A DNA stretch of 6,187 nt from Chloroflexota bacterium. Its GTDB lineage: Bacteria > Chloroflexota > Dehalococcoidia > SHYB01. The stretch covers positions 1-6,187 of the forward strand of contig JACQEE010000035.1 of NCBI GenBank assembly GCA_016200725.1, in the 5' to 3' direction. The position numbers and the translations under genes are program-made. The notes beneath the pieces are model-generated. The model ran no database searches. It was not told the origin of the DNA and saw nothing but the letters and a program-made list of their open reading frames with translations. This document shows positions 1 through 5,361 of the stretch, piece by piece. The stretch's first letter is position 1; each line of letters starts with the position of its first letter.

Positions 1-988
1 GTCGGTTATCCAGGACCCGTACATTGTCATCACCGACAAGAAGGTGGCGGCAGTCAACGACATCGTCCCCCTCCTCGAGAAGCTGCTCCAGGTTTCGAAG
101 AACTTCGTCTTGATTGCCGAGGATATTGAAGGCGAGGCCTTGGCGACCCTGGTGGTCAACAAGCTGCGTGGGACGATCAACTGCCTCGCGGTCAAGGCGC
201 CTGGCTTTGGCGATCGCCGCAAAGAGATGCTCGAAGACATCGCGATCCTGACGGGTGGCACGGTGATTAGCGAGGATGCGGGTCGCAAGTTTGACATGAC
301 TACGGTCCAGGACTTGGGCCGCGCGCGGAAGGTGCAATCCGACAAGGACAACACCACGATCGTCGAAGGTCGGGGCTCGAATGAAAAGATCAAGGCCCGT
401 ATGGCCCAGATCAAGGCCCAGATCAAAGAGACGACCTCTGACTTCGACCGCGAGAAGCTCCAGGAACGACTGGCGAAACTGGCCGGCGGCGTCGCCGTCA
501 TCAAGGTCGGCGGTGCTACCGAAGTTGAACTCAAAGAGAAGAAGGCTCGCCTCGAGGACGCCCTCTCTGCGACCCGGGCTGCGGTCGAAGAAGGCATCGT
601 CACAGGCGGTGGTTGTACGCTGGTCCGCGCGGCTAAGGTCCTGAAGAAAGTGAAGTGCGAGGACCAGGACGAGCAGACGGGCGTCGACATCGTAGCCAAG
701 TGCCTGGATGCCCCGCTACGGCAAATTGTCGCCAATTCCGGCGGCGAGGGATCGGTGGTCTTGAACGGTGTGCGTGAGACGACCAACCCGAAAGAGGGCT
801 ACGACGCAGAGCAGATGGAATTTGGCGATCTCTGGGTCAAAGGCATCGTAGACCCGGCGAAGGTCACTCGAGCGGCAATAGAGAACGCAGCCAGCGTTGC
901 GGCGATGATTCTGACTACAGAGTCCATCATCACGGACGTCAAGCAAAACGGACACGCGCCCGCCGCAATGCCGCCGATGGACTATTAA
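1..988 (+). CDS. groEL: Chaperonin GroEL (Hsp60), 5'-truncated by window edge
   Basis: This is the 60-kDa chaperonin subunit, which forms the ATP-driven double ring that folds cytoplasmic proteins with GroES. The reading frame is open from base 2 to the TAA at 986-988 (328 residues). Compared from memory with E. coli GroEL (548 aa), it starts near residue 215, so roughly the first 215 residues lie outside the window; the in-frame GTG at 44 is an internal Val codon, not a start. Visible are the substrate-binding half of the apical domain ([15 protein letters not shown], then [14 protein letters not shown]), the intermediate domain ([37 protein letters not shown]) and the equatorial domain ([30 protein letters not shown]). 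The Asp codon at 557-559 matches the ATP-hydrolysis Asp398, and the Asp of VDPAKV matches Asp495. The C-terminus ends in MPPMDY with no GGM repeats. A terminator follows. No groES is visible; it may lie upstream. Confidence 0.97.
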   Translation, partial: SVIQDPYIVITDKKVAAVNDIVPLLEKLLQVSKNFVLIAEDIEGEALATLVVNKLRGTINCLAVKAPGFGDRRKEMLEDIAILTGGTVISEDAGRKFDMTTVQDLGRARKVQSDKDNTTIVEGRGSNEKIKARMAQIKAQIKETTSDFDREKLQERLAKLAGGVAVIKVGGATEVELKEKKARLEDALSATRAAVEEGIVTGGGCTLVRAAKVLKKVKCEDQDEQTGVDIVAKCLDAPLRQIVANSGGEGSVVLNGVRETTNPKEGYDAEQMEFGDLWVKGIVDPAKVTRAAIENAASVAAMILTTESIITDVKQNGHAPAAMPPMDY

Positions 989-1039
989 GCCCAACGACGC
1001 TCCCAGAACCAATCAGCGAACAGATCAAGTCGAAGGTGA

Positions 1040-1085
1040 GCCGGGGCCGATAGAGGAATGCCGGTCGGCCCCGGCCGTTTGCTTT
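1040..1085 (+). terminator. Probable intrinsic terminator of groEL
   Basis: A perfect 11-bp GC-rich stem pairs GCCGGGGCCGA (1040-1050) with TCGGCCCCGGC (1065-1075) across a 14-base loop. It is followed by a moderately T-rich stretch (CGTTTGCTTTCTT). It begins about 50 bases after the groEL stop and before the next promoter candidate, so it separates groEL from the lipoprotein gene. The T-tract is interrupted, so termination may be incomplete. Confidence 0.78.
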
Positions 1086-1121
1086 CTTGCCGACGCGCCA
1101 GGGGCCTATGCACTTGGTGGG

Positions 1122-1150
1122 TTGACCTGGGAAGGGAAGAGGGCTACCAT
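1122..1150 (+). promoter_or_regulatory. Candidate sigma-70-type promoter for the solute-binding lipoprotein gene
   Basis: TTGACC (1122-1127, 5 of 6 to the -35 consensus) and TACCAT (1145-1150, 4 of 6 to the -10 consensus) are separated by exactly 17 bases. It lies downstream of the groEL terminator and would give a leader of about 70 bases before the ATG at 1229. This is a consensus match only; such matches occur by chance, but position and spacing are both favourable. Confidence 0.45.
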
Positions 1151-1182
1151 CCCCGATAACTTCGAGCAAGAACGAGCGTCTC

Positions 1183-1205
1183 TTCCCCCAAGCCGGATTG
1201 GGGAA
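1183..1205 (+). other. Leader hairpin upstream of the lipoprotein start
   Basis: TTCCCCCAA (1183-1191) can pair with TTGGGGAA (1198-1205), with one bulged C, across the loop GCCGGA. It lies in the presumed 5' leader, 13 bases before the GGAGG ribosome binding site. It has no T-tract, so it is not an obvious terminator. It may protect the 5' end or affect translation, or may have no role. Confidence 0.35.
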
Positions 1206-1218
1206 TCCCAGTGAACAT

Positions 1219-1223
1219 GGAGG
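1219..1223 (+). promoter_or_regulatory. Ribosome binding site that decides the lipoprotein start
   Basis: GGAGG, followed by a 5-base spacer (CCTAC), leads to the ATG at 1229. The upstream GTG at 1211 and ATG at 1217 are in the same frame but lie ahead of or overlap this site, so they are poorer choices. The 1229 start also gives a compact lipoprotein signal peptide. Confidence 0.75.
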
Positions 1224-1228
1224 CCTAC

Positions 1229-3061
1229 ATGAGGCGACGGATGCGGTACTACGGTCTCGCAGCATGCGTAAGCGTGGTGGTCATGATTGTGTCGGCCTGC
1301 GGCGGTGGGGACGAGAAGACGGCGACGCCGAAGCCGACGGCGGCAGCAACCGCAACGACCTCGGCGGCGGCTACAGCTACTCCGGCGACGCAGGCCACAG
1401 CTACGCCAACGCGCGCAGCCACCGCTGGACCGGCGGCCACGGCCATTCCCGCGCCGACGCCGACCCCTGCACCGACGCCTACTGCGGCTAAGCCCAAGCC
1501 CACCCGCGGAGGTCTTCTACGGGTGCGGCTGAACACGGACCTCCAGACAACCGGTGCCTGGGACTCCGCGTGGTCGACGGGCTACATCCAGATCAAGGTC
1601 AACCCGACGATGCACAATGGCCTGTTGATGAACGACGACCAGGATCCGACCAAGATTAAGAATGATCTGGCGCAATCCTGGACGGTTAGCGACGACGGCC
1701 TCACCTACAGCGTGAAGCTAATACCGGGGATCAAATTCCACGACGGGTCACCGCTCAAGGCGTCAGACGTAGCCTTTAGCTACAAGCGGGTCAGCGGCGA
1801 GATCAATACTGGTTACGTAAGCGCTGTGAAAAACGCGGTCTCCGACTACGTTGCGACCTATAGCACCCCCGACGATGTCACCGTCATCTTCAAGATGAAG
1901 CAGCCGGCTCCGGCGTTCATCAACACCCTCGCCAACCTCTTTACCGTAATCTACTCCGAGGCCCTTGGCTTCGACTACCCCAAGGACATCAACAAGTCGC
2001 CAGTCGGCACCGGGCCATACAAGTTCCTGGAGCGCAAGGCTTCCGACCACATTAGTGTCCGCAAGAATGATGCGTACTTCAAGAAGGACGAGTCCGGCGA
2101 CCCGCTGCCCTACATGGACGGCGTAGAGTTCTCCATCATTCCGGACACCACGCTTGCCACGGCAGCGGTGCGGGCGGGCCAGTTCCTCGAAGCCGACTAC
2201 CTCGACCCGGGCATGCTCAATCCGATCATTGACCAGTTCAAGAAGGAAAAGCCGGACTGGAATGTGGGGACGGGCTATGGCTCGTGGCGTCACTTCCACT
2301 TCAATAACAAGGCGCCGTTCAGCGACGTGCGCGTTCGACGCGCACTCGACCTACTCGTTGACCGGCCCGGATTCGTCACCGCTCGGTATCCCGGGTATGG
2401 CTGGGCTGCCGCTAGCCCGCTGCTTCCACCTGCCATCCAGGGCCGCTGGGGTCTGACCGATGACGAGACAGCGAAACTCATCAACACCGGACCGGTCGAC
2501 GCTGCAAGGATCGCCCAAGCCAAGGCGTTGTTCCAGGCGGCGAACGTGACGTTCGACAAGTTCTCGTTCACGCTCCTGAGCATCAACACGCAGATCTACC
2601 AGGATGACGCTACATTCCTACAGGGCACTTGGAATCAGGCCGGCCTGAACGTCAAACTGGAAGTGATCACCTCGCAGGAATACGTGACTCGGCGCGCTGC
2701 GGGCAATTTCGAAGTGTTCTACATCCCTGCCTCGTCGTCGGCCGATGATCCCGACTACGTGCTCGGCGTCTACTACCCCACTGGCTCCGCGCAGAACTTC
2801 GGCAAGTTCAGCGACGCCAAGGTAGACGACCTGTACAAACAGCAAAGTTCGACGGTGGACGTCGTCAAGCGCAAGGCCATCACGCAGGACCTCGAGCGGT
2901 ATATCCTCACGGACGCCAACTGGTACCCGAAGGTGGCGTGGGCTGGCTCCTGGGTAGCGTGGGCGCCCATCGTCAAGGCCTACAACCCTGTGTGTCCTGG
3001 TGCCTACTGCCACCGCGCACGCATGGAGAACACTTGGCTGGTCAATGCCGGAAAGACCTAA
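1229..3061 (+). CDS. Peptide-type ABC transporter substrate-binding lipoprotein (family 5, DppA/OppA-like)
   Basis: An extracytoplasmic solute-binding protein of the SBP_bac_5 family, 610 residues from the chosen ATG. The N-terminus is a lipoprotein signal: basic MRRRMR, a hydrophobic stretch to residue 21, and the lipobox VSAC with Cys24 as the lipidated residue. Residues 28-92 form a Thr/Ala/Pro-rich tether. The binding domain follows. Recognisable family segments are LAQSW...DDGLTY and GIKFHDGSPLKASDVAFS (147-184), SPVGTGPYKF (about 258-267) and HFNNKAPFSDVRVRRALD (about 357-374). The C-terminus has an AYNPVCPGAYC segment with Cys589 and Cys594, which could form a disulfide outside the cell. 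Oligopeptides or dipeptides are the usual ligands, but the family also binds nickel, opines, sugars and other solutes, so substrate is unassigned. It stands between its own promoter candidate and a strong terminator, with no permease or ATPase gene beside it. Length is normal for the family once the tether is subtracted. Confidence 0.95.
   Translation: MRRRMRYYGLAACVSVVVMIVSACGGGDEKTATPKPTAAATATTSAAATATPATQATATPTRAATAGPAATAIPAPTPTPAPTPTAAKPKPTRGGLLRVRLNTDLQTTGAWDSAWSTGYIQIKVNPTMHNGLLMNDDQDPTKIKNDLAQSWTVSDDGLTYSVKLIPGIKFHDGSPLKASDVAFSYKRVSGEINTGYVSAVKNAVSDYVATYSTPDDVTVIFKMKQPAPAFINTLANLFTVIYSEALGFDYPKDINKSPVGTGPYKFLERKASDHISVRKNDAYFKKDESGDPLPYMDGVEFSIIPDTTLATAAVRAGQFLEADYLDPGMLNPIIDQFKKEKPDWNVGTGYGSWRHFHFNNKAPFSDVRVRRALDLLVDRPGFVTARYPGYGWAAASPLLPPAIQGRWGLTDDETAKLINTGPVDAARIAQAKALFQAANVTFDKFSFTLLSINTQIYQDDATFLQGTWNQAGLNVKLEVITSQEYVTRRAAGNFEVFYIPASSSADDPDYVLGVYYPTGSAQNFGKFSDAKVDDLYKQQSSTVDVVKRKAITQDLERYILTDANWYPKVAWAGSWVAWAPIVKAYNPVCPGAYCHRARMENTWLVNAGKT
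1310..1504 (+). other. Low-complexity Thr/Ala/Pro tether coding segment
   Basis: This part of the lipoprotein gene (residues 28-92) encodes an almost uninterrupted run of Thr, Ala and Pro with a few Lys and Arg. The DNA is built of recurring GCGACGC/GCCGACGC-like units. The likely job is a flexible spacer holding the binding domain away from the membrane anchor. Its composition also creates long open frames on other strands and frames, which I do not consider genes. Such tracts often vary in length between strains by slippage. Confidence 0.85.
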
Positions 3062-3082
3062 CCTCTGCCTTACTGCCGACAC

Positions 3083-3114
3083 GGGGCGGCTCGCCAGAGC
3101 CGCCCCTCTTTTTT
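3083..3114 (+). terminator. Intrinsic terminator of the lipoprotein gene
   Basis: A perfect 10-bp stem GGGGCGGCTC (3083-3092) pairs with GAGCCGCCCC (3097-3106) across a GCCA loop and is followed at once by TCTTTTTT. It starts 21 bases after the lipoprotein stop. It works only for plus-strand transcription, because the other side has no T-tract in the minus-strand reading, so the convergent amidohydrolase must end by other means. Confidence 0.93.
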
Positions 3115-3127
3115 GTATCCGGCGTCT

Positions 3128-3166
3128 GCGTGCCACGGCGACAAATACCTATTCCGTCGGGCACGC
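3128..3166. repeat. Imperfect inverted repeat between convergent genes
   Basis: GCGTGCC plus ACGG (3128-3138) pairs with CCGT and GGCACGC (3154-3157 and 3160-3166), with a 2-base bulge and a 15-base A/T-richer loop. No T-tract follows in either direction. It lies in the gap between the lipoprotein terminator and the end of the minus-strand amidohydrolase, so it might contribute to ending or stabilising the minus-strand transcript. I see nothing else in 3115-3245. Confidence 0.4.
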
Positions 3167-3245
3167 AATCAAGCCCGTCAGGGAAACACATCCGGTACAA
3201 ACGTGAGATGTGGATCTGTCTGCAATGACTCGGTGTTGATTGCCC

Positions 3246-4163
3246 TCACCCCAGCCGCAGCAGCCGCCGCGCGTTATCTGCCGCGATGAGCCGCTGCTCG
3301 TCGGCGGTGAAGGGTAGCGAGAGCAGTTTCGCGGCGGCTCGAACGGGGTCGAGATACGGATAGTCGGAGCCGTGCTGCACGCGATGGACCCCCACTTCGC
3401 GCACCAGGGCCACCAGTTCCTGCGGCGGCATGCCGCCCGGCTCGCCGGCGCTGCTCACGATGGCTGAGCAGTCGAAGGCCACCTGCGCGTACAGCCCCGC
3501 TAGCTCGCGCGGCTCGTCGATGTACCCCTGGCCGAGGTGGGCGAGCGCAAACGTGAGGCGCGGGAAGCGCGTCGCGATCTCCTTGAAGTTCTTCGGACGG
3601 CTGTACTCGCCGCGACCACCGAAGAATGCGCCGCCGTGGAAGACGACCGGAAGCCCGCGCTCCTGCGCCAGGTCATAGGCGGGGAACAGGCGCGGGTCGT
3701 AGGGGTGGAACTTGCCCAGCGAGGCGTGCAGTTTGATGCCCTTCGACCCCTGCCGGCCGCGCTCCTCGATCTCGGCGCAGATAGTGTCGGCAGGCATCGA
3801 AGGGTCGAAGGTGATGAACGGGATCAGGTTGCCGTGCTGCTGCGCCACCTCGCACGTCCACTGGTTGCGGCGCTGCTGGCGTCCGAGCAGCATCGCCTCG
3901 ATGTCCGCCTCGGCCTTGGCCCGCTCGGCGTCAACGAGTGTAGCGGGTATCTTAGCGATGGCCGCCTCGCGCATGTCGGCGTAGGGGTGCAGGCAGAGCA
4001 TGACGGCGCGGCGGATGCGGCCTAGGCCCATCGCCGCTTCGAGTTCCTCGATGGTGCCGCCGAGCGTGTTGCCGTCGGTCGCCGCGTCGCCCTTCGCGCG
4101 CAGGCCGATCTCGCGGCTGGCGTAGGTGTGCGTGTGCGCGTCGATGATCTCGATGTCTGGCAT
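3246..4163 (-). CDS. Metal-dependent amidohydrolase (amidohydrolase-2 / TIM-barrel family)
   Basis: A soluble 305-residue cytoplasmic protein of the amidohydrolase superfamily, which hydrolyses (or in some members decarboxylates) small substrates at a metal site in a TIM barrel. Canonical ligand motifs are all present: IDAHTHT with His10 and His12 after strand 1, GIKLHAS with Lys144 and His146, VVFHGG with His176, LAHLGQG with His209, and HGSDYPY with Asp267. This is the usual arrangement for a functional mononuclear or binuclear site. A loop rich in Arg and Gln (about 80-103) and the FFGGRGEYSRP segment (180-190) probably shape the substrate pocket. The start ATG is preceded by a purine-rich GAGGGGAAGAAG whose 5' part lies in a hairpin. 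It follows the prepilin peptidase on the same strand after 131 bases and could share its transcript. The TGA stop lies within a GGGTGAGGG string. The substrate cannot be told; annotation as a 2-pyrone-4,6-dicarboxylate or ACMSD-type enzyme would be over-reach. Confidence 0.93.
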   Translation of the reverse strand: MPDIEIIDAHTHTYASREIGLRAKGDAATDGNTLGGTIEELEAAMGLGRIRRAVMLCLHPYADMREAAIAKIPATLVDAERAKAEADIEAMLLGRQQRRNQWTCEVAQQHGNLIPFITFDPSMPADTICAEIEERGRQGSKGIKLHASLGKFHPYDPRLFPAYDLAQERGLPVVFHGGAFFGGRGEYSRPKNFKEIATRFPRLTFALAHLGQGYIDEPRELAGLYAQVAFDCSAIVSSAGEPGGMPPQELVALVREVGVHRVQHGSDYPYLDPVRAAAKLLSLPFTADEQRLIAADNARRLLRLG

Positions 4164-4175
4164 GGATGCTTCTTC

Positions 4176-4199
4176 CCCTCGCCCGTCTGCGGGAGAGGG
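4176..4199. repeat. REP-like palindrome overlapping the amidohydrolase ribosome binding region
   Basis: CCCTCGCCCG (4176-4185) pairs with CGGGAGAGGG (4190-4199) in 9 of 10 positions across a TCTG loop, and GGGTGAGGG follows at 4204-4212. In the minus-strand transcript the descending arm ends in GCGAGGG, directly adjoining GAAGAAG ahead of the start codon at 4163. CCCTCACCC...CCCTCTCCCG-type strings with a matching CGGG..GAGGG arm resemble dispersed intergenic palindromes known from many GC-rich genomes, so this may be one copy of a repeat family. Only one full copy is in this window. Confidence 0.55.
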
Positions 4200-4294
4200 T
4201 GCAGGGTGAGGGTCTTACGTGCGGTACAGGGTACACAGGTTCCCGCGATGCGAGAAGGGTGGACAGGGAAAGAGGCCAAGAGCGTATCAGCCGC

Positions 4295-5119
4295 TCATAG
4301 CGTGAACGCCCGCAGTCCCATTTCCTGATACCGGACCGTGATCCAGTGCAGCAAAAACGTCGAGGCAATCGCTCCGACGGCCAGGAACACGCCGAAGGGC
4401 ACGGCATCCTTCCTGCTCTTCTTCCGCAGTACCAGAAGTCCGATAGCGATCACGCCGCCGACTACGATGCCCAGCCATAGCGCCAGCACGATGCCTGGAA
4501 AGCCGAAGAGGAAGCCCATGACCGCGGCGAGGGTGATGTCGCCTTCGCCCATGCCTCGCCCGGCCGTCGCGATGTAGATGGCCAGGAATGCCGCAGCGGA
4601 GGCCAGGCCCGACAGCAGCGAGTTCACGAATGCTGCCCACGCTCCATCGTGGCCGAGGAAGGTGCGCGCTAGCCCCATGTGCGGCCAGAAGAACGATATG
4701 GCGAGCACGACGGCCATGGCCGGGAGCGTCATGCTGTGCAAGATCAACTGCCGGTCGTAGTCGATCCCCGCGATGGCGATGAAGTAGGCCGCGGCCGCCG
4801 CCAGCACGATGAATTCCGCGTGCGGCCCGTATGCCAGCGCCAGTCCCGCGAAGAGCCCTGCCGTGAGGATCTCCACGAGTATGACTCGTAGCGGTATCCG
4901 TGCGCCGCAGGCCCGGCAGTGTCCGCGCAGCGCCAGGTAACTTACGATGGGCACAAGATCGCGGTCTTGCAGCGTCTTCTGACAGGAGTCGCAGAACGAG
5001 CGCGGGCGGATGAGCGATTTGCCCGCGGGCACCCGATCAATGACTACGTTCAGGAAACTGCCCACCGATGCGCCGACGAGGAACGCGACGATGGCGGCGA
5101 ACGTCGTCGCAGAGACCAA
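4295..5119 (-). CDS. pilD: Type IV prepilin peptidase / N-methyltransferase (A24 family)
   Basis: A 274-residue inner-membrane aspartyl protease that cleaves the leader of type IV pilin-like or pseudopilin precursors and usually methylates the new N-terminus. Membrane segment 1 contains the signature GASVGSFLNVVIDRVP (16-31). The cytoplasmic loop of the N-terminal domain has two zinc-binding pairs, Cys43-x2-Cys46 and Cys68-x2-Cys71. The catalytic domain has Asp120 in GIDYDRQ and Asp194 in GMGEGDITL, followed by the VPFGVFLAVGA motif (240-250). About seven or eight membrane helices are visible. The usual 'IPD' after the first Asp is replaced by ILHSMT, and GDIKL by GDITL; both catalytic Asp residues are kept. 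The start is TTG: no ATG or GTG is in frame upstream before a stop, and AGGGG sits 8 bases ahead of it. No pilin, pilus ATPase or competence gene is adjacent, so the symbol follows family function only; gspO or comC would be equivalent names. Confidence 0.95.
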   Translation of the reverse strand: MVSATTFAAIVAFLVGASVGSFLNVVIDRVPAGKSLIRPRSFCDSCQKTLQDRDLVPIVSYLALRGHCRACGARIPLRVILVEILTAGLFAGLALAYGPHAEFIVLAAAAAYFIAIAGIDYDRQLILHSMTLPAMAVVLAISFFWPHMGLARTFLGHDGAWAAFVNSLLSGLASAAAFLAIYIATAGRGMGEGDITLAAVMGFLFGFPGIVLALWLGIVVGGVIAIGLLVLRKKSRKDAVPFGVFLAVGAIASTFLLHWITVRYQEMGLRAFTL

Positions 5120-5127
5120 TCTCAGCG

Positions 5128-5132
5128 CCCCT
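5128..5132 (-). promoter_or_regulatory. Ribosome binding site supporting a TTG start for the prepilin peptidase
   Basis: AGGGG on the minus strand lies 8 bases before the TTG whose first base is 5119. The frame is open further upstream, to a stop near 5229, but without ATG or GTG codons. The TTG also places the N-terminus at the family's normal distance from the GSFLNVV motif. Confidence 0.55.
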
Positions 5133-5222
5133 GGATTGCGAGTCCCAGATTCACTGGGGGAACTTGCATGCGTATCACGTGAACGCCTCAGGCGCGCATC
5201 CGGTGTGCGAGCCGATTCTAGA

Positions 5223-5252
5223 AGTGTAACTTACGATTTGTTGCCCTGTAAA
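5223..5252 (-). promoter_or_regulatory. Candidate promoter for the minus-strand peptidase-amidohydrolase pair
   Basis: In the minus-strand reading, TTTACA (5252-5247, 5 of 6 to the -35 consensus) is followed after 18 bases by TACACT (5228-5223, 4 of 6 to the -10 consensus). This is the most A/T-rich part of the divergent intergenic region and would give a leader of roughly 95 bases before the TTG start. Consensus matching only. Confidence 0.3.
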
Positions 5253-5323
5253 TGAATCGGACCCCAGCAGTCTTCACGACAAGCGCCAACGCGCGAACCT
5301 CGCTGCATGGTGGCTGCCTCGGC

Positions 5324-5329
5324 TATACT
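5324..5329 (+). promoter_or_regulatory. Candidate -10 element for the second amidohydrolase
   Basis: TATACT matches the -10 consensus at 5 of 6 positions and lies 32 bases before the ATG at 5362, leaving a leader of about 25 bases that still includes the ribosome binding site. No convincing -35 hexamer occurs 16-18 bases upstream, so an activator or an alternative sigma factor may be needed, or the match is chance. Confidence 0.35.
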
Positions 5330-5350
5330 CGCGCCGCAGCCTGTAGCAAC

Positions 5351-5355
5351 AGGAG
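5351..5355 (+). promoter_or_regulatory. Ribosome binding site of the second amidohydrolase
   Basis: AGGAG followed by a 6-base spacer (CCTATC) precedes the ATG at 5362. It fixes the start, and the resulting protein begins directly with the first-strand metal motif VVDAHQH. Confidence 0.75.
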
Positions 5356-5361
5356 CCTATC

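Noticed and set aside
44..46. GTG as a true start of the first gene
   Set aside because: The frame stays open to the window edge and the upstream residues ([10 protein letters not shown]) continue the GroEL apical domain.
1211..1228. Upstream in-frame GTG (1211) and ATG (1217) as starts for the lipoprotein
   Set aside because: The GGAGG at 1219-1223 lies downstream of or overlaps these codons and is well spaced for the ATG at 1229, which also gives a normal signal peptide.
1763..2299. Long minus-strand open frame (178 codons) inside the lipoprotein gene
   Set aside because: It is antisense to a well-supported gene in GC-rich DNA and shows no recognisable motif or ribosome binding site; judged a shadow.
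2618..3136. Minus-strand open frame (172 codons) over the lipoprotein end and its terminator
   Set aside because: It would read through the terminator stem, has Arg/Val/Gly-rich shadow composition and no family features.
3537..4025. Plus-strand open frame (162 codons) antisense to the first amidohydrolase
   Set aside because: It mirrors codon bias of the real gene, and its sequence has no recognisable domain.
4280..4296. Small hairpin GAGCG/CGCTC at the peptidase stop as a terminator
   Set aside because: Only five base pairs with a 7-base loop and no real T-tract in the minus-strand reading.
4938..5237. 12-base direct repeat GTAACTTACGAT at 4938 and 5226
   Set aside because: About one 12-base repeat is expected by chance in a window of this size, and one copy is coding sequence for a conserved part of the peptidase.
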